Shown here: one piece after another, positions 8,721-20,700 of the stretch
How positions within the stretch are numbered: the first letter of the stretch is position 1
Layout: the number at the start of each line of letters is the position of its first letter
NCBI GenBank assembly: GCA_036250195.1
Contig: JAVHZZ010000003.1
Location: 331,855,875 to 331,919,874 of the forward strand
Origin: Mixophyes australis
Lineage: Eukaryota; Chordata; Amphibia; Anura; Limnodynastidae
Direction: 5' to 3'
DNA length: 64,000 bases
Position numbers and translations under genes: made by a program
Notes under the pieces: generated by a model
What the model saw: the letters and a program-made list of their open reading frames with translations, nothing else
The model's database searches: none
What the model was told of the DNA's origin: nothing

Positions 8721-11700
8721 GTAAGAAGTAAATTATAATTTGTGATTAAAACAAATAACATTGTATTTTATGCCCTAACTTTTTTGACTGCCACCTTAAA
8801 TGTAAACCATTTATTGTAGCTCTATAAAATATTATTATTTACTGAGTTAATGACATTAACTCTCCATACTCCTGGCCTTTCCTGTGTGCAACACTTGTAT
8901 CTTAGGGGTAAATTTATCAAGCTGCGAGTTCCTGGCGGGTTTGAAAAGTGGAGATGTTGCCTATAGCAACCAATCAATTTCTAGTTGTCATTTGTTTAGT
9001 ATAGTCTACAAAATTATAGCGAGAAGTTGTCTGGTTGCTATAGGCAACATCTCCACTTTTTAAACCTGCTGAAAACTTGCAGCTTGATAAATTTTCCCCT
9101 TTTTGGTTACTCAATTATATCAGTGACTGATATTCCTCCTGTATCGCAAAGTTGTACATTTGGACTGTAAAGACCATGGTGTTTATGTGACTCTTCCTTG
9201 ATTATGTTGTCCCTATCTCCTTTAATAATCTCCATAGACTCTAATACATTTTTTTAAAATTAATATAGTCTGCGGATATGTGATCTATATATGTCCAATA
9301 TTGATTTTGGACCTAGTAAACAAGTTTAATTATGACACAAAACATAAAAAAAGTGGGAATAAGTGAACCCACTTTGCATTAGAATAAACCCAGAAATGGC
9401 TTCATTAGGTCATTTTGGCCCTCTACTAATACAGGGATAACGTGTAAGAATTACTTGGATAATTCTTAAGTTACAGCAAATACATTAACACAGAATAAAA
9501 CATGATATAAGGATAAAGCAGTCAACTGACATTCTAATGTTAAGTATTCAACAGTATGTAGACATGTGTAAATAGTGAGCACACAGGAATGTGTCCTGGG
9601 ATAACATGCACATGAGTGAAAAAACAACAGCTAAGTGATGTAAACAGCCCTAGAAGTCAATAAAAGTATAGTAAAGCACAAGGACAAAAACCAGTAACAA
9701 AGTAAGTTGGACGTATCGTCTTCATTTCACATATTTTATTTTGACAAAAAAGGAACAATTGTGTTTTTAACAAATTGATGCATTCAGTTTAAAGAATTGA
9801 AAACTGCAAGCCTAGCATGACAACACACAAACAAGAAAGACAATTAAACTATTTGTTTCCCAACACAGCATAACACATCTAAGAATATTAGCAGTGTTTT
9901 TGAGACTATGCAGCAAGCCTGGTGAAGTGAAGACAGACTGTACTCTCATAAACAGTATATAAATCTAGTATTCTTAATGTGTGGTGGCATTCCTAATTCT
10001 GTATGTTTTGCATATGTTCCAATACTACGCAGACTCTAGCAGACAGCCTTGTAAGCATTCTGTCATTTCATCAGGGTTGGTTCAGATAATTATCGAACTA
10101 TACTGTGTAATCCTTATTTGTAATATATCGGAAATGGAATTTATTGGCAGAGTTCCGTAGTGGTAGTTTAAACTGTGTTGTGGCCAGAGAATAGGTAATT
10201 CATGGCAACTGTTCCAGTGTAGATTATCCAGGTACTCATAGGGCTCTTATCTCTCTTACCACACTCTGCTGTGTTCTCTGTGAATGGCTGAAATACAGAG
10301 TAACACAGTACCCATAGCAATCACTATTCCCTGTGGTTCGTGCCAGGTATATGTGTGGTCCATTCTAGTGAGCTGATGGCAAAACTGACTATGCAGTGAA
10401 AATGTGATATCTGTGTGCAACGTTTGTTTTCAAGATGAGCAGATGTAGGATATACTCTATGCACACTGCAAAAATAACAGAATGAAGCATAAATGTTATA
10501 ATATCCAGAAGTGGAAATGTACCAGTAACGGTTCATTCTTTTTGCTTATTATTTTAAAACTTGCTTCCTGCTAAGCATTTTTGTTCTGGTATTAAAGGGA
10601 AACTGACCAGGTTTGTGGCAACATCCCTATTGGATGTTTTACATGCAGCTTAAAAACAACCTTTGATGCAACATATTAATAATCTTTGTTTCAAAGACCA
10701 GTAATATCTGCCTTTGGTTAATAATAGACCAGTGGGTATTGAGTACACTTGGTAACTTCCTTAACGAAAAATTCCAGCAAGGTCAGTACCCTCATGTAAA
10801 TGGAAAGGAAACGATCCGTTAGATCATAGGTTCTTAGGGCTAGATTTACTAAGCTGTGGGTTTGAAAAAGTGGGGATGTTGCCTATAGCAACCAATCAGA
10901 TTCTAGCTTTCATTTATTTAGTACCTTCTACAAAATGACAGCTAGAATCTGATTGGTTGCTATAGGCAACATCCCCACTTTTTCAAACCCGCAGCTTAGT
11001 AAATCTAGCCCTTAGAGAGTAAAAGAAATAAAAATAAAAATGCGGAGAATCAATATTCGCTTTATGTGACAGGGCCTTCCGTAGTGATCAGTCAAAAAGT
11101 ATTTGTGGGATTTGAAGTGTGTTGTGAGTATAGGACAGTGATGGCTAACCTGTGACACTCCAGGTGTTGTGAAACTACAAGCCCCAGCATGCTTTGCCAG
11201 CTACCAGCTAGTTATCTACTGGCAAAGCATGCTGGGGCTTGTAGTTTCACAACACCTGGAGTGTCACAGGTTAGCCATCACTGGTATAGGATATAGAACA
11301 GAGGTACTAGGGGTTCATTTAGTGTGGGGGTAGGATTTTTCATATCTTTCTGAAAACTGTAGTTCTTTAATTTTTGCAATACACATGATGCATCAGGATA
11401 ATATTAAATCTTAATACATTCAAGAAATACACTTATGTGTAAGCAGGGTTCAAGGCTGTCACTGTATATTGCAACTAACTTATTTAGTTGTAAATAATAG
11501 TACCTTTTTGGGTTGAATATACCTAAAGGAAATAACCTTGGTTACAATTGCCAATTTGTTTATTTTTTGTTATAGGCATACTTAGAAAGATTCATTATTT
11601 GGATATTGCACATATGGTTGGCCTCCGATCGTATTTATCTTTCCTGTTAAACTTCTTCTTTTTGAAGATAGTAGCATAAGGAAGCATGATCATTAACATA

Positions 11701-14700
11701 TTAAGGAACATTTGCTTTTCTGTACTTTTATTTTGCCTTTCTAAGCATTTATGCATGTTGATTGCTAATAAACATTGTATTACAATCTGTTTTGTAAGAA
11801 ATCACTACTTCTCTTTTTATTTCCTCCTCTTTAAAAATTAGATGCCAATTGGTCTTTATTTACATCTGCTGTACTTATAGTTGCATTAATTCAAGCAAAA
11901 TATATTTGTCTTTAAAAGTAACTTTACTGTCTGTCTTTTTAAGTGTTAAGAGGTAATAGTTAATTATGCCCACATTTTTATTTATTTTGCTCATTCCTTT
12001 TCTGCTTCGTTATAAATCGGGGTACACCTTCCTTATCCCTGCTAAGGTTATGGTTGGTGGTATGGGTAGGTGTGTGTGTTTGTGTGCTAGAAAGAGAATG
12101 GCCACATGGGGACATACAGAATCAGTGTTTTATTTGGAGATATTTACCTAACAAATCATTATATAGGATATTCGTTATGTACTTTATTTGCAAAGTTGGT
12201 AAAGAAGGCTAAATGTAATTTACTGTAACTGTTTTACTACCTACTGCTGAGCACTGCACCCAAAATAGCAGAAGCAAAATAAAATTGGATTTTTCGCCAC
12301 CTCTGGGTAATTCATATATAACCACCACCCGCTAATGGTACCACTAACAGACAATCCCAGTGTTCTACATACTAGAAGAAACAAACAATAGTTGAACAAG
12401 TATGCCCTGTATATTGGCCAAATATATATTTAGTCAACCATTTTCCTGGAGACCAGTTCAATGGGTATAATAGTATTCTATTGTTTGGGTTGGTCAGCTG
12501 GCTCATGGTGTTGCTTGGAGACATGGTGTGCTATACAGTTTCACTGTACGATTTGACAGGTCTGTGAATGTTCTGAGTTGCATAACTCCATACATCGGGG
12601 ATTTTTTTTGCCTATTTGCGATGAATGAATCTTCTCCCCTGTTAAATAAAAAATATTGAGCTTAGTGGAAAAGCCCTCTCCCCAACTAACAGTGCAAGTT
12701 TGTACTCCTAGGATCCACACTGTTCCTGGAATCCATTTTTGCTGTGAGATTAGAAATATTACAGTAAATACAAAGATAGTCCTATGGTGAATTCCACTTC
12801 AGGTATGATTGGGTATTATACCCTGCCCCACAATAATATAGCAAAACTGATACTATAGCTCTTAGTAAGTGGCTGAAATTGTTCTCAAATATGATTAAAA
12901 GCTCACATAGTAAAGCTCTGCAAGTCAGTAACTTCACTGTCAACCTGCTGTATGGCGTGAATCTTCAGCATCATACTGTGGCCTGGTTCTCATGTGGAAC
13001 TGGTGTTTCAGTTGAAACCATCTACTTAGATTAGTTATTGCAAACTTATGCTTCTGACAGGCAGCTTGTGACCATCCTCTCTTAACATTGCGTCACTCAG
13101 CTTCAGTCACAAACTTATGCATGTATAAAGTAGCTATGCGTGACGCTTTGGAAATACCCTTTGTTGTCATGTGATATTATATAACAATGTGTCTTTGTCC
13201 TGATATAATCACAGATTTTGGATTTGCTGTTTCAAAACTTTTATTTTGCAGTTCAAAAAGATTAAAGACTGTGAGATCTGTACCAGGAAATAACACCTGT
13301 TCATCAACTCGTATAGTCTCATTTGCCCAGCAACTATTTTTCTTGTAATCCTACACCATAAAAAAACAGAACACCGTTTAAAAAAAATAAATAAATAGAA
13401 AGTGGATTTTTTTTTCTAAAATACAATGCAACCAAATTGAAAGCAAACAAATCATAGTTACATATTGAACATCTAACATTTGCTCATTTGCTTCTGTTAA
13501 GATGAGTTTGTATAAATGTTTTATTAATAAATATTATGTTATTTTAAATAAGCCTTCTGTTCAATGCCAGAGAATATTTCCTTTTTAAATTACCAGAATT
13601 CACCCCTAAGGCATTTGTACTGCTTTGTACAATCCCTGTTTGTAAGGTCCCTGACCCTTTCCAGGATAGCCACCGTAACTGGAATTCAGACACAGATTCC
13701 ACAGCGCTGACAGAACAAACTGTCCTAGTTGTCCAGGATCCTAGAATATGGGTGATTGGTGAACGCTATTCGTCAAATTCCTGTCCTATCATTAACTGAG
13801 GTCACTACTTGGTGACACCTGCCCACTTGTTACTGCCAGAGCTGCCTCCACTGCTGACTGTCAGTACTGGCAGAAATCTGAATGACAATCTACCTCCTAC
13901 TTAAAATGCCTTTGCCACCAGATAGTAGGGAAATAAGCAGATAAAAATAAATAAATAGACACTTCCAGAAACAAAATAGTGTGTGACATATAAACCTTTC
14001 AATACAGTTTTCTATTTTTATTATATTTTTGTTACAAAAAATGTTAGTTCGTGAAACCAGATCTGTTGTGTTTTTTATGTCTTTGTTGTATTGAATTGTG
14101 CGATTAGGTTTGTGGGTTTTTTTCTTGCAATTTCATTCTTTGATTGCACACTGATCTTTCCATTATATATACTTCAATGTACATTCTTCCACTTAATGTG
14201 TGGATTTTTGTAAATTTTTATAAATTGTATTTTATTTTTATATTTTATACAATAATTGTTCCTTACTGAACAGTTTGTGTTTTTTAAAATATCCATTAAT
14301 GGCATGTTGGGATTTGCTTCCTGAGTGGTGTTTAGCTTTAAAAATGTCATGAGAATGTTGACTATAGTTTGGGCAATTAATACATTTCATAGTCTTTGTT
14401 TGACAGAATTCTTGATGTTGACCTGACCAGATAAATGTTACTTTTGGTTCCGCTTTCCCATCTTCCATATTAAAATTAATCAAATTGCAAATTCATAGAA
14501 ATGGTTTTATCTATGTATACCATTTATATATTGGCATATATCTACAATAATAAATGCAATGAGTTTGGGGCAATTTGGGAACTTAAAGTAGCCCTGGAAA
14601 ATATTTTGAAAGGGCCTCATGTCAAATTAGCAGAGGGATGTGGTACAGAAGGTACAGGGTGTGGCTATATCTTTAGACAGTGTAAAGCTTCCTTCCAAAC

Positions 14701-17700
14701 CCTTAATATCCCTTTCAAATAAATTGTTAATGCTGCACACACTACTTTTAGGTTGCTTGAATATCCCCCTTCATAAGCAGAGCAGCATGAAGAATGACAT
14801 ATCTCACCACTGTCCTGAATGAGTGGCTATAGCATCGAGGCTGACCTACCAGAATTGAGACAGTTTGAAGACAGTGCTACCTACCTGTTATTGCAGCTTT
14901 CACTATCTGCTGCTGGTGTCTTAAGCTCACTTGCTGCTTGTCTGGATCCTGGAATGTTGGGGCCCTACTTGGAAAAGGACTTGTATTCATGTTTATTAAA
15001 TTGACTTATTTCTCTAGCCAAACCGACCGGAAAATAATAGGCCTATTTAGGCCCCCACCCCAACCCAACTAGCTCCAACATTAAATTAACAGCATTCCCA
15101 TTTAATAAACAGTCGTCCTCTCCCCCAACTTGGCCCCACATTCAGTTATTAGCCCCCAAACAAACATTACATTAATAGTCTCAATGCCCCACCCTAAATT
15201 AAAACATCAATATACCCCTACCATTTCATTAAATATACCCCAACATTAAAATTAAATGGCCTCACCATTAAATAAACAGCCCCACCATCACCCCACCAAT
15301 ATATGAATAACACACACGCCACATTACATAAGAACTCTCCCTCACTTACCTTCTTCCATCTGGGGCTGTATGTTGTCGGCCTTTTTTCCCCACCTTTGAA
15401 TGGGGGATGTCTTGTGTATATGAGGAGGTGAGTGCCTCACGTGACTTGTTGCCAGTATGCAAGAGAGGGTAGAGGTTGATATATGCAGAGGAGATGGAAA
15501 GGGAAGATTAGATCCGGTTCATACACGTTTGGCACATACAGCAAGGCAGCTGCTGATGTTGGTGAGGCCGACCACCAGGAAGAAATATCAGTGCCAGAGA
15601 CAGCCCTTGTGGTCCTAAGCCGGCCACAATAAGCCTGGAACCTGACTCCTCCCCTCCACGCGCATAGTTTAATAGAATTGGAAAAACACGTTCCAGATGG
15701 CCCCAGAACATCATTGTCTCGGTTAGGTCTATAGCCAATCTGCACCTGAAATAGTGTCTTATGGTAATCAAAGGAAGATTTGTCCAGTATAGTAAATAAA
15801 TTAGTTTAAAGATGGACTACAGCTGCAGAAACCATTTTTTATTATTTATTAATTTTTGAATGCCGTAGCAAAAATTGACTTTTGCTTTATCTGTCCTGTT
15901 TTATATTGAAAATACTTTCAGAAGTTGCTAACTGCATGCTGTCCTTTACGGTGCCAAAATAAGCATTGAATCACTGAAGCCAAATGTCCTATTTTTGCTT
16001 TATATTCCGGTAACACTTATTTGCAAAAATAAGAAAGGAAATACATAAAATATGACCATTTACCTGTTCAGATGACTACACATGCCCTCATTGTTTTCAA
16101 CAATTGGGACAATATAACTTAAAAGTAAATTAACCTTTTATAAAACATTTGATTTTTAATCCATTTCACACAGTAATTGTTTCTGACCCATTGACATCAA
16201 TGAAATTAGTTTGTTGTTTTGTAATAATGTATCAAGCCTTATCCACAGCCGTAATTTTATTGTGATTTGTCTTGTGTGTTGTTGATTTGAGCGTTTTATT
16301 ATATATTTAGGTAAGGGAAATGTATGCTTAGTTGGATAAAAATTGCTTTACCTGTCCAGTATGATGTCCTTAGTTGTGTTAGCAGTGTGCCTTGCTGGAA
16401 GTTGTAGTTCCAACCATTTTCGCCAGCTGCCATACAGAGATTGTGACTGGTAATTGGTCCTCCCACTCACTCCACCCCCTGCTTTTTTTCCATTTAAAGT
16501 TGTTTAGCTTAATTGATTCTCTTGTTCTGTGACACAGAAGTGTCAGAGTACTGGGAAAAACAGCTGCATGTACTACAACAAGGGGGAGAGGGGCATCTTG
16601 GTAATATATTTTATCCAAGTAGTATTATATCTTTAACATATGTAAACTATTAGGTGCTATAAAGTTTCATACATAATTCTCTAACATCACATCATTCAGC
16701 ATTGTACTCGGTGTCCCTGCTTGTGAGCTGCGTGCTGTTTAATTATAAGACTTACATGCTTAACTAATAGCCAACTGCTAAATTTAGTTCTGTTTATGTG
16801 AAATCTATAACTTGTTGGTTTTTTACTTTATTTGAATCTTTTATATTGAATGGAAAATAGACCTGACCAGAAGGTTGCTCTGTCTTAGGTGTGGTTTTTT
16901 TTTATGCTGAATGATTAATATTATAGATAAATGCACAAAATATTGGTTTTCTTATTAAACAACTTAATTTATTTCTTCAGTTTGGTTTACAGTTAATAAA
17001 AATTATTATTAATATTATCTTTTATAAAGCGCCAACATATTACGTAACGCTGTACATTGAGGGGACCATGCCAGATACAAATGAAATACAATGACACAAA
17101 AGATGGCCCTGCCCAAATGAACTTTAAATGAGCTTAAAATATGAGTTGATTAAAGATTTCAATACATGGGGCTTGAGTCATTAAGGAGAGCAAAAAAAAA
17201 AAAAAAAAAAGAGAGTAAGTTTGGTCCTGGACAAACCATGTTACAATGCAAGGGGCGGAAATTAATTTATTATTTTGCACATAAGTTAAATACTGGCTGT
17301 TTTTTCATGTAGCGCACAAATACTTGATAGCTTTATCTTTACACTGAAATTTAAAGCTGATCTAAGACATGTCCTACCCCAACTATAAATCTGCCCCCAC
17401 ACTTAAAATTTACCTCCCACCTCCAGTGCAACATGGTTTTGGCCAGGTGCAAAGTTACTCCTTATTTATGCTTTACTCTCCTTAATGACTCAGGCCCATG
17501 GTGCATTTCAGAACGCCGGTATAGCATTAAATAATTAGATCTACCCAATAAGTGTCTGGTACTTTTGTAAGAAGAAAACATGTAAAAACACAATTCCTGG
17601 CAACTCTACCTGCTGCAAAGTCACACCTATTACTTGTTCCAAAACACTGAACTAGGTTATATGCAGCCTGAGTGTACATGAACATACATAACTAATATTC

Positions 17701-20700
17701 ATGAAAACAACATGGAAATGTAACACCGAATAAGCTGACAGCAGTTATTCAGGAGAAAGACCTGTATAACGATTGCAGGTCAGAGGGCCAGGCCTGCAAT
17801 GACAGCATGTGGGTTTAAGCATTATGGTAGTCTATGCCAACAAGGATGTAGCAAAGAGCCAAATAAGTCTTACATCTAAAGAGTCTTTAAGCAGTAAATC
17901 ACCTTGGCCCTCTTCCTCTAACTGTAACAGGCAATATATAGAAAGTTTAAGCAATGATACAACTATTACAGAACAAGTTCACTGGGATGCCTGTCCCTGA
18001 ATATGGCCACTGACAATTGAGGTTACTTAGTTCTACTTTGACAAAACTTTGTCGCTGCATTTGTGAAGTGTAGACATTGATAGCTTTGGATGGGATGCTT
18101 CTGTTCTAGTAAGCTGCAATTACTAACCTGTCGTAAATTCTGATTGGTTGTTGCAGGTTCTCCAGAGAAGTAACCACAAAAGTGGATTGTTTTTATCAAT
18201 ACACCTTTACACTGCAAATCACAGCAATAAGTGGTGGTACAATGAAGGTATATAGGGGTTGTGCATTGTATACTGGTCAAATGGGCTGTGTGTTTTATAT
18301 GCTGGTATATTGATTCTGGGATGCAGTGTGTACTGGTCAGACAGCTAAATGGATTATGTGATTGTGGGCAAGTGTAGGGTACATAATTTGTTGTCCATAG
18401 GGAACTGTGTTACATGCAATATCATTATATTACGCTGATCGTTTTGGGCTTTATATTATAGCGTTCATGTCCTCTGTAATATGCCAGTTAGATCTTTTAA
18501 AGAATAGTTGTACTATATGTAGAAATAGTAACTTACGCTCAATGGAGCATTTCAGGTTTGTTTGTTTTTATTATTTTTTTTTTAATACAAATACATTTTT
18601 TGTTACAATTACTTATTTCAGCTTCTCTATACCACTGGTGGCTAACAAGTGGTTATATTTTTTTTTTTTTACGTAACCACTTTATCTGGCACTGTGGAAG
18701 TTAAGTTACACTACAATAGGCCTGACCAACCTGCGGCTCACCAGGTGAAACTATATGTCCCAGTATGCTTTGCCAGGAGCTAGCCAGCCAATAGCTTTTG
18801 GGGTATACTGGAACTTATAGTTTCACAGCACCTAGCGATCCACATGTTGGCCGGACCTGCACTGCAGTATACCCTTCAATTGTTTTATCATGTTTGACCG
18901 ATTAAAAAAACACCTTTAGTTTTCTGTTGTATTGCATGTGACTAGAATATTGTGCGTTTATCAGCAGCTTTTTAGAGCTGTACTGCAGTTCATATAAACA
19001 GTGACAGCTGCTGATCTACACATATGAGCTTTGGTGTGTAAAAATCCTCCCATTATGACAACTCCTAGTAAGCAAACAACACAAAGGGAAAACGTCTCTG
19101 GATGAAACATATGTTAACTATAAAGCAAGAGTCGCTTGTTCTTTATAGAAGCCACATTAATATAACAGAAGGAGAGAGCATGGTAGAGAAAATGCATGTG
19201 ATGCAAAACTATACATTATAGTTGAAAGTCACAGATGATTTTTTGTTTAAGCTTAAAGACTGGTTTTGTACTTTGTTTTTGTGAAAGTCCCTGAAGAGTG
19301 CATTATTATCTGGATGTACAGTATCCTATTGCTCAGTTTGTTTCCTTACAAATACTGAAGGCTGTACTTTATGTGAATTATATCACGTTCACATTGCCAT
19401 ACTCGGCAATAACTCAGGTTTTTAAACCTGGGTCGTATTACAGAGCATCCCAGCTCATCAGACCCCGTTCACACTGCACCTTGGACCCGGGAAATTCCAC
19501 AAGAGGAGCTTTGATTGGCTGACAAAGATGAGGTCATTTAAATCAGCTCCTTTCTGTGAGACCCTCGTTGAAAAACCCGGGTTTCATCGTTCACACTGGC
19601 GGCTACCTGGGATGGACCCGGGAATAGCCCTGCAAAAGTCCCGTGTCATTAGACCCGGGTAGATGCAGGGATCCCCGTTCACACTGAGGCACGACCCGGG
19701 TCGTTGGGGCTGACCCCGGCAATATCCCGGGTTTTTAGATCAGTGTGAACGTGGTGTTAATGTTCAGTACTTTTTCAATTTGTAGTAGTTCTTTTAGGCA
19801 TTATGGCGCCTTATTTGTAAATAGCCATATTCTATTTATTCTCTACATAGGAAGATTTTGCTCCAGTAAATGGACTTTTAGGGTATTTAGTATCTATTTC
19901 CGAATAGAATGAATGGTAATGTATATTTTTTTCCTAATCCATCTTGACCATACATAAAGACTCTCATGTTCCAGAGATTATTACATGCCAAAATGTTAAC
20001 AACTAATTCCATATTTTTAAAAACTGTATTTGTAAAAAGCCCCTACCGCTTTCCTAAATTGTAGTTGACCCTCTCCCGTGGCTCATCATTCTATGCTTTT
20101 CAGGGATCTCTGATCCTTCACAGATGTAAACCCATTTACAAGTAGGCATCTTTGGGAATATGTGTTGGCCCATCCTCCTGCCACAGTATTGTACAACTTA
20201 ATGCCTCCCTGGGTAGCACTGGTTAAATGGCACCAGATAGCATCATTGTAGCACTTGTTCAGTCGGTTTCTGCTACGCTACTACATAGAAAGTGCGTTTC
20301 CTGTTTCAAGATTAGCTGACTAGTGGGAGTATAGTGGAACCCTCTTGTAATGGGCGTCCTATTTGGACTTGTTTTCTATTACAACAAATAACATGACTTC
20401 ATAATTGTACCTTTTGCAGCATAGAGCCTCTGGGAAAGGTGCCAGTTCTGCAGTGTCATGTGCTGAGCTGATGAACTGAGCTAGAAATAGTGGTCATAGA
20501 TCTCTATAGACAAGATTTGGTTCATGTTCAAGTTTTATTATATAATACAGACACCTGATTCTTGGTAATCACATGAGATATGTTGACTTTAATATCTCAG
20601 TTAAGATATGTGCAGACCTCACTCAATGACTCAGTTAGAAAACTACTCTCATCCATTTTAACATACTGATCAACAGAAAAATAATGCTGCACATGCCACA

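Noticed and set aside
15437..15771. Two overlapping reverse-strand frames of about 90-100 codons
   Set aside because: No family features, overlapping in different frames, and located in intron 1.
16386..16412. Another SBS-like motif (TGCTGGAAGTTGTAGTTCC)
   Set aside because: A single intronic match with no other promoter features; it may be a relic of the hAT foldback family.
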